64,000 bases of DNA from JARIHD01 sp035758825. GTDB lineage: Bacteria > Patescibacteriota > Saccharimonadia > Saccharimonadales > UBA4665. A program made the position numbers and the translations under genes. Below are positions 1 to 6,603 of the stretch, one piece after another (position 1 is the first letter of the stretch; the number at the start of each line of letters is the position of its first letter). The stretch spans positions 62,001 through 126,000 of the forward strand of contig DASTWA010000008.1 of NCBI GenBank assembly GCA_035758825.1. The letters are read 5' to 3'. The notes below the pieces were generated by a model that ran no database searches, was not told the DNA's origin, and was given only the letters and a program-made list of their open reading frames with translations.

Positions 1-32
1 CCGAATTCTCAGCACAATTAGTGAATGTGCGT

Positions 33-61
33 ATTATACAGTCCTATCTGCTATTTTTCAA
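33..61 (-). promoter_or_regulatory. sigma-70-type promoter reading out of the left edge
   Basis: On the minus strand TTGAAA (56-61) is followed after 17 bp by TATAAT (33-38), close to consensus. Transcription would start near position 26 and run off the window, so it drives a gene or RNA that cannot be seen here. Recognition is by eye. Confidence 0.6.
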
Positions 62-69
62 GGTGGCTA

Positions 70-158
70 CCTGCCCGCCCGAAAGCTCAATCATTTGAAC
101 GCTCGGGTGTGCAGGCGGACTTCTCGGTGGTTATTGGGGATGTTAAGAGAAGTCCGCC
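70..158. other. folded intergenic segment with nested inverted repeats
   Basis: Two adjacent foldable units lie between the leftward promoter at 33-61 and the end of the 221-757 gene. The right unit has a perfect 12-bp stem (114-125 with 147-158) and a 21-nt loop. The left unit nests CCTGC/GCAGG, CCCGA/TCGGG and TCAA/TTGA between about 70 and 115. The GCAGG arm of the left unit overlaps the stem of the right unit, so the two folds are partly exclusive. No T-run follows on either strand, so this is not a simple terminator. It could be a structured 3' UTR of the leftward gene or an independent RNA. Confidence 0.45.
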
Positions 159-220
159 GCGCGCGCACCAGATGCATAGCCGAAGGCTACGCGAGGTTTG
201 CACTTCCTGCCAGTTTCCGC

Positions 221-757
221 TTAGTCGGTGCCATAAAAGAAGCTGAGCATAAACTGGTCGAGCTGGTCTCGGGTCACCGCAGTAACATCGGCGATAGTGA
301 TAATGTGAACCCGCTTGACCTGGTAGTACCTCGGCTTGGGGTGATCCCGGTCGAAGCGACCCATCATCACGCGCAACGGGTGCAGCTCGGCGACGTACCT
401 ACCCCTCATGTTGCCAACAGACTCGATCGTGTAGGGCATGCCCTTGTACATGATGATCTTGCCAGCACGCAAGTCTGGGTTCTCTTTCATGGCCTGAATC
501 GAGCGTTCGCGAACCACCCGGTCCAACATGGCATCGAGTTCAACGGAGGTCATCTCCGGAGGCACCGTGATGTCAAGGGCTGCGGCGAAGGTAAGTTGCT
601 CATCCGTCGGCAGCCGGCTCTGAATGAAGCCGTCGATCAGATCGCTCAAAGCTCCCTTCTTAATTCCCGCCGGAACGTCTATGCCCAATTCTCGAGCTTT
701 GCGACGCTGGCCCGGCGTGGGCTCGGCATAAGGATCCCTGATCCGATAATGTCCCAC
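221..757 (-). CDS. unrecognised protein with two tandem copies of a short helical motif
   Basis: Unrecognised protein of about 178 residues. The likely start is the GTG at 757, because an AGGAGG lies 8 nt upstream of it, whereas the next GTG at 766 overlaps that Shine-Dalgarno. The N-terminal half carries two tandem motifs of about 33 residues of the form P-T-x-x-Q-x-x-x-A-x-x-L-x-I-x-V-P, then L-x-x-(L/M)-(I/L)-D, resembling short helical modules seen in phage- and plasmid-type proteins. The C-terminal half looks beta-rich (KIIMYKGMPYTIESVG) with many Arg, Tyr and His, and could be a small nucleic-acid-binding fold; that is a guess from composition. It lies downstream of the 976-1722 gene on the same strand but after a terminator, with a possible promoter of its own at 801-829. 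Confidence 0.6.
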   Translation of the reverse strand: MGHYRIRDPYAEPTPGQRRKARELGIDVPAGIKKGALSDLIDGFIQSRLPTDEQLTFAAALDITVPPEMTSVELDAMLDRVVRERSIQAMKENPDLRAGKIIMYKGMPYTIESVGNMRGRYVAELHPLRVMMGRFDRDHPKPRYYQVKRVHIITIADVTAVTRDQLDQFMLSFFYGTD

Positions 758-800
758 TGGGGACACCTCCTACATGTCGTCTAACTGAGCAGACCAAATT

Positions 801-829
801 ACTTTAACATCCTTTTGCCTACTCCACAA
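801..829 (-). promoter_or_regulatory. possible promoter of the 221-757 gene
   Basis: Minus-strand TTGTGG (824-829), a 17-bp spacer and TAAAGT (801-806) lie just after the terminator of the preceding gene. Both hexamers deviate from consensus, so this rests mainly on spacing and position. Confidence 0.35.
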
Positions 830-832
830 CAA

Positions 833-854
833 AGCCCGGCAATGGCGCCGGGCT
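833..854 (-). terminator. intrinsic terminator after the 976-1722 gene
   Basis: An 8-bp perfect stem (AGCCCGGC/GCCGGGCT) with a 6-nt loop is followed on the minus strand by TTTGTTG. It closes the transcript that contains the folded segment at 874-954. Confidence 0.7.
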
Positions 855-873
855 GATAATAGTCATAGTTCGC

Positions 874-954
874 TGTACTACCCCGTCTGCCTATCTTTGC
901 CTTAATCATGCATGCCGCATGGGCGCCGATAGGCAGACGAGGAGAGATAGTACA
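874..954 (-). ncRNA. candidate structured RNA or 3' UTR with long two-part stem
   Basis: TGTACTA (874-880) pairs with TAGTACA (948-954), and the 12-base CGTCTGCCTATC (884-895) pairs perfectly with 928-939. The stems are separated by an asymmetric internal loop: CCC on one side and an 8-base purine/pyrimidine strand on the other, read AGGAGAGA on plus and TCTCTCCT on minus. On the minus strand the fold lies between the stop of the 976-1722 gene and its terminator at 833-854, so a processed 3'-UTR RNA of about 120 nt is plausible. Its exposed pyrimidine strand resembles an anti-Shine-Dalgarno element. No known RNA family was recognised. Confidence 0.4.
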
Positions 955-975
955 CGAGTGTTGCGTTCCGGGCCG

Positions 976-1722
976 TCAGTAGTCCCGGGGATCCGGCTTA
1001 CGGTTCCCCACCGGGAAGTACCTCGCGGCATGCTCGACCGCCCAGCGGTAGTCACCCCGTCTGCTGACATGCGCCAGCGTGTCGGAGGGAACATCGTGGT
1101 ACGGGTCACTGAGCAGGACGTGCTTGGACAGATAAAGATTAAATTGCGCGGCCACCCGCTCGAACGTCTTCCAGATCTGCTCGTTGCTCGTGCTGTCGTC
1201 GACACAGAAACGAAGCTCGTTACTCGGGTCGATCATCTCATGCGAGAGTTCCGGGAAGTGCACCCCAAGCTCGTGAAGGCAGACACGCCAGCGCCCGCAC
1301 CACCGAACCAGTTTAAGCAGGAGGTGATGATCGCGACTAGGACGGATGTCCATCACGGCACGAACCGCTCCCTCGTACTTCGGGTAGAACAGACGCTCGA
1401 TGACCTCGTAGGTCCGCCGGTCCAGCCGCTCTTCGATGTAGAAGCGACGGCCCTCGCGGTAGACGCCCGGCAGCAGACGGCGTTTGATGTAGAGCTGGCG
1501 GTAGCCCCAATCGGTGTACACCTCACAGGAGAACTGCTCAGGCGGTCCTTCGGTCAGGCTCGCCAGGGTGGCGGGCAACTCACTTCGCACCAGTTCGACG
1601 TCCTCGTCACGGGCTTCCATGTCGATGATGACTTCAGCGCAGTAGTAGCTGTCGTCCAGCTTCAATGCCTGAGGCGCGATCCGGCCAATTGCCGCGCTGT
1701 ACGCAGCAAGGCTGATTGCCAT
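976..1722 (-). CDS. unrecognised 248-residue protein
   Basis: Unrecognised soluble protein. An in-frame TTG at 1776 exists but directly abuts the -10 box at 1777-1782, so it cannot be the start of that transcript. The ATG at 1722 has GGAG about 7 nt upstream and is chosen. The sequence is rich in Arg, Tyr and Glu, with a segment of the form YIKRRLLPGVYREGRRFYIE and several charged helices. There is no signal peptide, membrane segment or recognisable catalytic motif. It sits downstream of tuf but behind the tuf terminator, with its own -10 element, so it is probably expressed independently. Confidence 0.6.
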   Translation of the reverse strand: MAISLAAYSAAIGRIAPQALKLDDSYYCAEVIIDMEARDEDVELVRSELPATLASLTEGPPEQFSCEVYTDWGYRQLYIKRRLLPGVYREGRRFYIEERLDRRTYEVIERLFYPKYEGAVRAVMDIRPSRDHHLLLKLVRWCGRWRVCLHELGVHFPELSHEMIDPSNELRFCVDDSTSNEQIWKTFERVAAQFNLYLSKHVLLSDPYHDVPSDTLAHVSRRGDYRWAVEHAARYFPVGNRKPDPRDY

Positions 1723-1776
1723 CGGATTACTCCGTTCACTCGTGGTTATTATCCCATTGTCTTGTAAGACTGACAA

Positions 1777-1782
1777 ATTATA
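1777..1782 (-). promoter_or_regulatory. -10 element of the 976-1722 gene
   Basis: A perfect TATAAT on the minus strand lies just beyond the tuf terminator. The -35 position overlaps the terminator and is poor. The predicted start near 1770 excludes the upstream TTG and supports the ATG at 1722. Confidence 0.5.
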
Positions 1783-1787
1783 GCATG

Positions 1788-1818
1788 AAAAACACCCGGG
1801 AGATTAGTCCCGGGTGTT
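1788..1818 (-). terminator. tuf terminator
   Basis: An 11-bp perfect stem (1791-1801 with 1808-1818) with a 6-nt loop is followed on the minus strand by a run of T. It lies about 30 bp after the tuf stop. Confidence 0.85.
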
Positions 1819-1846
1819 TTGCAAGGTTGTTACCTTAGAGGGAGAA

Positions 1847-3031
1847 TTACTTCTCGATCTTGGTCACAACACCAGCACCAACGGTGCGGCCACCTTCGCG
1901 GATTGCGAAGCGGAGACCCTGGTCCATGGCGATTGGGGCGAGCAACTTAACCTTGAAGGTTACGGTGTCACCTGGCATTACCATTTCCTTGTCAGCTGGA
2001 AGTTCAACTTCACCAGTGACGTCGGTGGTGCGGAAGTAGAACTGAGGCTTGTAACCCTTGAAGAAAGGAGTGTGGCGGCCGCCTTCGTCCTTGTTCAGGA
2101 TGTACACTTCAGCGTCAAACTCGGTGTGTGGAGTAACGGTGCCTGGCTTAGCAAGAACCTGACCGCGCTCGATGTCGTCGCGCTCGATACCGCGCAGGAG
2201 AACACCGGCGTTGTCACCTGCCTGACCTTGGTCAAGCTGCTTCTTGAAGGCTTCGATACCAGTTACAACAGACTTCTTGGTGTCGCGGATACCAACGATT
2301 TCAACTTCGTCGTTAAGCTTTACGACACCCTGTTCAATACGACCGGTGGCAACAGTACCACGGCCCTTGATTGAGAATACGTCTTCGATAGGCATCAGGA
2401 ATGACTTGTCGAGGTCGCGCTGTGGCTCTGGGATGTAATCGTCCATAGCCTTAACGAGTTCCATGACAGCGTCTTCGTTAGCTGCGTCACCTTCGAGGGC
2501 CTTTGCAGCAGAACCGCGGATAATCGGGCAGTCCTTGTCGAAACCGTTCTTTTCGAGCAGTTCGCGTACTTCTTCTTCGACGAGGTCAACGAGGTCGGCG
2601 TCGGCGAGGTCCATCTTGTTGAGGAAGACGATGATCTTTGGCACACCAACCTGCTTGGCAAGCAAAACGTGCTCGCGGGTTTGTGGCATAGGACCGTCGG
2701 CGGCAGACACTACGAGGATAGCACCGTCAACCTGGGCGGCACCGGTGATCATGTTCTTAACGTAGTCGGCGTGGCCTGGCATGTCGACGTGCGCGTAGTG
2801 GCGCTTTTCTGACTCGTATTCCTGGTGAGAGGTGGCAATGGTAATACCACGTGCACGCTCTTCGGGGGCGTTGTCAATTTGGTCGTAAGCAATTGGCTTG
2901 TTTACGGCGCTAGGAAGCTTCTTAGCGAGTACAGCAGTAATTGCTGCAGTCAGTGTAGTCTTACCGTGGTCAACGTGGCCCATGGTACCGACGTTAACGT
3001 GTGGCTTGCTACGGTCAAATGTATCTGCCAT
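1847..3031 (-). CDS. tuf: elongation factor Tu
   Basis: Delivers aminoacyl-tRNA to the ribosomal A site in a GTP-dependent way. At 394 residues it is full length. The P-loop GHVDHGKT lies at about residues 18-25, the DMPGHADY G3 motif and NKMD G4 motif follow, and the beta-barrel domains 2 and 3 are complete to the usual GVVTKIEK end. The ATG has AAGGAG upstream. tuf stands alone with its own strong promoter and terminator rather than next to fusA, although read-through from pheA-hisC upstream is possible because no terminator separates them. Confidence 0.98.
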   Translation of the reverse strand: MADTFDRSKPHVNVGTMGHVDHGKTTLTAAITAVLAKKLPSAVNKPIAYDQIDNAPEERARGITIATSHQEYESEKRHYAHVDMPGHADYVKNMITGAAQVDGAILVVSAADGPMPQTREHVLLAKQVGVPKIIVFLNKMDLADADLVDLVEEEVRELLEKNGFDKDCPIIRGSAAKALEGDAANEDAVMELVKAMDDYIPEPQRDLDKSFLMPIEDVFSIKGRGTVATGRIEQGVVKLNDEVEIVGIRDTKKSVVTGIEAFKKQLDQGQAGDNAGVLLRGIERDDIERGQVLAKPGTVTPHTEFDAEVYILNKDEGGRHTPFFKGYKPQFYFRTTDVTGEVELPADKEMVMPGDTVTFKVKLLAPIAMDQGLRFAIREGGRTVGAGVVTKIEK

Positions 3032-3103
3032 GTATAAATGACTCCTTAATATTTAGTATTGACTGTGCAAGCATATAAAAATACTCACACGAGTGACCAG
3101 ATT

Positions 3104-3132
3104 ATTGTAACCTAAAGTGTTACCGGTGTAAA
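3104..3132 (-). promoter_or_regulatory. tuf promoter
   Basis: Minus-strand TTTACA (3127-3132), a 17-bp spacer and TACAAT (3104-3109) give one of the best promoters in the window. The -35 starts 3 bp after the hisC stop codon, so the regulatory region begins right at the end of the upstream gene. Confidence 0.7.
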
Positions 3133-3135
3133 CAC

Positions 3136-4236
3136 CTATTCTTTGGCAGCCGGGCTGTCCAGGACCTGCTCCAGGACAGCCAAGAAACGTTCGTTCTCGG
3201 CTGGCAGACCGACGCTTACCCGCAGCCAGTCGTCGAGGCCATAAGGCTTGAGCGGCCTGGCGATTATCCCTTGCTGCAGCAAAGCCTGATGCACGGCTCC
3301 GGCGTCGCCGGCATTACAAGTGACAAAGTTGCCATATGCCGGCAGGCACTCCAGACCCAGGATTTCCAGGCTGTCCAAGAGCCGCTTGCGCCCTTCGAGA
3401 TTTAATTCGTAGCTGCGCTTTACAAAGTCATCGTCGTCCAAGGCGGCCATGGCCGCTGCCACCGAAGTACTAGTAACGTTGAATGGCAACCTGACGCGGT
3501 TGAGCAGGTCTGCAACTTCCGCCGAAGCTACGCCGTAGCCGACACGCAGGCCGGCCAGCCCGTATATCTTGGAGAACGTCCGCAGCACGATAAGGTTTGG
3601 GTAGCCGATCGGCCAATGGAGCGAATCCTCCTGGTCGTCGGGACTCAAATACTCGTAGTATGCTTCGTCCAACACCACCATGACCTCTTGGGGAACGGCA
3701 TCCAAAAACGCCTTGACCTGGTTATATGGGACATAAGTCCCGGTCGGATTATTCGGGTTCGCAATCCACACGACTTTAGTCCGAGGTGTTATGGCCGCCA
3801 GCATAGCATCAAGATCATGGCCATACTCCTTGGCCGGCACCGTTACGGTGGCAGCCCCGACTGATTGAATGGCGTTCTGGTACATGGCAAATGCGTACTG
3901 AGACACGATGGATTCGTCGCCAGCGTCCAGATAGGTGCGCGCTATCAGGTCAATGATATCATTGGATCCATTGCCGATAACCAGCCACCTGGTATCAAGG
4001 TCGAACTTTGCCGCTAGTGCCGCCCTCAAAGCATGCTGCTCAGGATATCGATGGGCTTCTTTGAGAGCTGCCTCAGCCGCTGCCTGTGCTTTCGGACTGG
4101 GACCGAGCGGGTTTTCATTGGAAGCCAGTTTTATAATCTTCTCGGGCGCAATGCCATACTCACGGGCTACCTGCTCGATAGGCAGTCCTGGCTGATACGG
4201 CTGTAGGTCACAGATGAATTGGTTTGCTGTTTGCAT
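3136..4236 (-). CDS. hisC: histidinol-phosphate / aromatic aminotransferase
   Basis: PLP-dependent class I/II aminotransferase of the HisC family, 366 residues. Visible features are the N-terminal SNENPLGPSP, NPNNPTG at about 161-167, DEAYYEY at about 190-196 and the Schiff-base lysine K223 in TFSKIYGLAGLRVGYG. HisC enzymes act on histidinol phosphate, but many also transaminate phenylpyruvate and hydroxyphenylpyruvate. Because the gene starts 1 bp after the pheA stop and no other his gene is present, the likely role here is the last step of phenylalanine (and perhaps tyrosine) synthesis. Translation is probably coupled to pheA. The family call is firm; the substrate is an inference from context. 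Confidence 0.92.
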   Translation of the reverse strand: MQTANQFICDLQPYQPGLPIEQVAREYGIAPEKIIKLASNENPLGPSPKAQAAAEAALKEAHRYPEQHALRAALAAKFDLDTRWLVIGNGSNDIIDLIARTYLDAGDESIVSQYAFAMYQNAIQSVGAATVTVPAKEYGHDLDAMLAAITPRTKVVWIANPNNPTGTYVPYNQVKAFLDAVPQEVMVVLDEAYYEYLSPDDQEDSLHWPIGYPNLIVLRTFSKIYGLAGLRVGYGVASAEVADLLNRVRLPFNVTSTSVAAAMAALDDDDFVKRSYELNLEGRKRLLDSLEILGLECLPAYGNFVTCNAGDAGAVHQALLQQGIIARPLKPYGLDDWLRVSVGLPAENERFLAVLEQVLDSPAAKE

Positions 4237-4237
4237 G

Positions 4238-5305
4238 TTAGCCCGCCTTTGGATATGAACCTAATACTTTTACGAGCTTAAGCTGCTTCTCCAGCTGGCG
4301 CAAGGCCTGAGCGAGCGGCTCATCCTGGGCATGCCCCTCGACATCTACGTAAAAGACGTATTCCCAGCGGCCGTCTTTGGCGGGCCGTGATTCCAATTTG
4401 ACCATATTGATGCGCCGCTCAGAGAGTACAGCCAATGCCTCGAGCAAGGCACCCGGCCTGTTAGCTACCGACCAGACAAGCGAAGTCTTGTCGTTGCCGG
4501 TTGGGCTGGCGGCAGCCTTGCCTAGCACTACGAAGCGGGTGGTATTGCACGTATCGTCGTGGATGTCCGGATGTAATATGGGCAAGCCGTAGTATTCGGC
4601 AGCTTTGGCGCCGGCAATTGCGGCCACCTCTGGACGCTGCGAGGCTATCTGGACGGCAGCGGCGTTGCTGGCGACCGGCGTTTGCTTTGCCCCCGGCAAG
4701 TGGCCTGCCAGCCAAGCCCTGCACTGTGCAAGCGCCTGGGGGTGGGCGCAGACTTCGGTGATGCCTTCCAGGGCCTTGGCATTCGTAATCAGTTGGTGGC
4801 GTATAGGCAGGGCGATCTCGCCGCATATTTTGAGTCCGGAGGTTAACAGGATGTCCAGTGTCCGGTTAACGGCCCCTTCGGTTGAATTCTCAATGGGTAC
4901 GACCGCCGCATCAGCTTGGTCGGTTTCTGCCAGTGCCACTGCTTCATCAATGGTCGCTGCCGGTAAGTATTGGCAGGCATAACCGCACTGTCTACGGGCC
5001 GCCTCTTCACAGTAAGTACCCCCTGGCCCAAGGTAAGCTACCCGAGGCGGCTGCTGGATAGCCCGGCAGGCAGCTATAACCTCTTTAAAGATGCCCTTTA
5101 CGGCATCGTCGCTCAGCGGTCCTTGGTTGGCGGCGGCAACGCTGCGCAGGACGGCAGCTTCGCGGGCCGGGTCATATACCGGCGCGCCCTGCTTGGCCTT
5201 GCCTATCTGCTTAGCGACCTTGGCACGCTTATTCAATAGCTCCACCAAATCCTGGTTAATTCTATCTACTTCGCTGCGAAGTTCGTCCAATCCTTTGTCT
5301 GTCAT
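4238..5305 (-). CDS. pheA: bifunctional chorismate mutase / prephenate dehydratase (P-protein)
   Basis: Converts chorismate to prephenate and then to phenylpyruvate. The 355 residues divide into a type II (AroQ) chorismate mutase (about 1-85, LDELRSEVDRINQDLVELL), a prephenate dehydratase (about 88-265) with the catalytic TRF triad at 256-258, and a C-terminal ACT domain (about 275-350) with GALL (285-288) and ESRP (305-308), the Phe-binding feedback motifs. The enzyme should therefore be allosterically inhibited by Phe. The ATG has AAAGGA upstream. Only 22 bp separate the start from a terminator hairpin, and a Phe-rich leader ORF lies before that, so expression is probably attenuated. An intact Phe pathway would be notable if this is a reduced CPR genome. 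Confidence 0.96.
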   Translation of the reverse strand: MTDKGLDELRSEVDRINQDLVELLNKRAKVAKQIGKAKQGAPVYDPAREAAVLRSVAAANQGPLSDDAVKGIFKEVIAACRAIQQPPRVAYLGPGGTYCEEAARRQCGYACQYLPAATIDEAVALAETDQADAAVVPIENSTEGAVNRTLDILLTSGLKICGEIALPIRHQLITNAKALEGITEVCAHPQALAQCRAWLAGHLPGAKQTPVASNAAAVQIASQRPEVAAIAGAKAAEYYGLPILHPDIHDDTCNTTRFVVLGKAAASPTGNDKTSLVWSVANRPGALLEALAVLSERRINMVKLESRPAKDGRWEYVFYVDVEGHAQDEPLAQALRQLEKQLKLVKVLGSYPKAG

Positions 5306-5327
5306 GTCTGTATCCTTTCTGAATATT

Positions 5328-5354
5328 AAAAAGCCCGCTGGTTGGCGGGCTTTT
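5328..5354 (-). terminator. terminator / attenuator in the pheA leader
   Basis: GCCCGC and GCGGGC (5333-5338 with 5345-5350) form a stem with a 6-nt loop, extended by A/T pairs and followed by five T on the minus strand. It lies between the 5479-6585 gene and pheA with no room for a promoter downstream, so pheA must be read through it. The ascending arm can alternatively pair with TGGCGG at 5392-5397 inside the leader ORF, giving a possible antiterminator. Confidence 0.75.
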
Positions 5355-5371
5355 GTGGTTTTGCTACTTGG

Positions 5372-5458
5372 TTATGAACGCACAAAACAGGCCGCCAGAA
5401 CTCGGGTGGTAAAGTAAAACTGGAAGCTGTTCACGATATAAGACATTAAGCACATCAT
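5372..5458 (-). CDS. phenylalanine leader peptide (pheL-like)
   Basis: A 28-codon ORF whose centre reads S-F-Q-F-Y-F, with a further Phe codon near the end, so 4 Phe and 2 Tyr codons in 28. It ends about 20 nt before the attenuator hairpin that precedes pheA. Phe-codon-rich leader peptides followed by a terminator are the classical design for attenuation of pheA. Caveats: no Shine-Dalgarno precedes the ATG, and an internal GTG just before the Phe-rich stretch could instead start a leaderless form. It begins shortly after the stop of the 5479-6585 gene, so it may be translated from a read-through transcript. Confidence 0.6.
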   Translation of the reverse strand: MMCLMSYIVNSFQFYFTTRVLAACFVRS

Positions 5459-5478
5459 ACAATCAAGGAGTCGCAAAA

Positions 5479-6585
5479 TCAACCAGCGTGGTTGAGGCGC
5501 TGCTTTTGCTTAAAGTATTCACTAAGACCAAAGACGGCCAGCTGGTCAAGGCTTTCGGCCACAAATACCGGTATGTTCGGAAAATCTTCGACAAGGCGGT
5601 GCAGGTGCTCGCGCGCCAGCGCACGGGTGCGGTTGGTCGGCGAGGTAGGCTTACTCTTGTGATCTTCGATATAAATTCCTATTGACTGGCCTGAAAGGTC
5701 AGCCTGCAGGATGCGCGGACCGAGCTCGGCCAAAGCGCCGAAGCTCTCGGTTTCTTTGGTAATCGCCACCAAGTGGACGGCATCGTTCAGCTTGTGTGAA
5801 AGCTCCTCATCTTGGGCATACCGATCCCAGTCTGGTCTGTAACTGTGCAGGACTGGGACTTCGGTATCAAAACGTCGTATGGCAGCCCGCACGCCGTTTA
5901 TCCATCTGGGCATTCGCTTACCGCTTGTTCCTGAAAGATAGATCTGCGGAGCCAAATCCCCGCGTTGTGGCGGCAAGTCAACTTCGGCACGGACTTTCAG
6001 GCCTGACTTTTCGCGTCGGACGCGCTGGCTCAGCTCAAATCCAGCGGCATGGGAGAGGGCTTCGACGTTCGGGGCTACCGTAAACAGCGGATAGCGGGCC
6101 TGGGTGGCAGTCAAGACACTGTTTGAGAGATTGCGGGCGACCCTTGTCTCGCTCGGCGTGCCATCACCCTCTTCAATAGAAACGATCACCCGCTGACCGC
6201 GCATAACGCCACTATACGTGGCAAACCCGGCTTCCATGATGCTTGCTTGGCTGGCCGTCGCGCTGCCGACATATACCGCAAGCACCGAGGCGCGGGCCAT
6301 ATGGATACTCTCAATCGGGGCACGGAGCGGTGTCCATTGTTCTACTTCTGGGTTAAACACCCGGTCAGCGACGCCGTACTGGCCAAGGATAGGGATAAGG
6401 GTATCTTTACGCCACGAAGTAAATTCGGGGTCTTTAGGGTTGCCGCAGCTACCAAGGGCGCAAACTTCGACGATCTCTTGGTCGCCAAGGCCGCGTGAAA
6501 CGGTTTGCGATGAAGTGTCAGCTAGCGCCTGCCAGGTCACCCATTGTTCGTCAACGGGGTCATAAAACTCTCTCTGCACGGTCAT
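5479..6585 (-). CDS. tandem nucleoside 2-deoxyribosyltransferase-like protein
   Basis: A 368-residue protein with two related Rossmann-like halves. The first (about 38-150) begins EVCALGSCGNPKD and contains ARASVLAVYVGSATASQASIMEAGFA. The second (about 215-320) begins PQIYLSGTSGKRMPRWINGVR and contains NDAVHLVAITKETESFGALAELG. Each has the layout of the nucleoside 2-deoxyribosyltransferase superfamily: a leading strand with a small-residue loop, then a strand with an acidic residue in a later helix (E in EAGFA, E in AELG). These enzymes cleave or exchange N-glycosidic bonds of nucleosides or nucleotides. It starts 18 bp after fusA with no clear Shine-Dalgarno and is probably co-transcribed with it. 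The family call is moderate and the substrate unknown. Confidence 0.5.
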   Translation of the reverse strand: MTVQREFYDPVDEQWVTWQALADTSSQTVSRGLGDQEIVEVCALGSCGNPKDPEFTSWRKDTLIPILGQYGVADRVFNPEVEQWTPLRAPIESIHMARASVLAVYVGSATASQASIMEAGFATYSGVMRGQRVIVSIEEGDGTPSETRVARNLSNSVLTATQARYPLFTVAPNVEALSHAAGFELSQRVRREKSGLKVRAEVDLPPQRGDLAPQIYLSGTSGKRMPRWINGVRAAIRRFDTEVPVLHSYRPDWDRYAQDEELSHKLNDAVHLVAITKETESFGALAELGPRILQADLSGQSIGIYIEDHKSKPTSPTNRTRALAREHLHRLVEDFPNIPVFVAESLDQLAVFGLSEYFKQKQRLNHAG

Positions 6586-6603
6586 TGAGTTATGTGTCGC
6601 CTG

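Noticed and set aside
95..784. 229-codon plus-strand ORF opposite the 221-757 gene
   Set aside because: Antisense shadow: composition is unlike a protein, there is no start signal, and the minus-strand gene has a good Shine-Dalgarno and a repeated motif.
919..1767. 282-codon plus-strand ORF opposite the 976-1722 gene
   Set aside because: Overlaps almost fully; the minus-strand gene has a perfect -10 and GGAG before its start.
1814..2374. plus-strand ORF inside tuf
   Set aside because: Shadow of a certain gene; long antisense frames arise from its codon bias. The same applies to the antisense frames in fusA, rpoB and rpoC.
5328..5478. T-box riboswitch upstream of pheA
   Set aside because: No T-box consensus (AGGGTGG-type) and no specifier-loop-like fold; the leader ORF and terminator fit peptide attenuation better.
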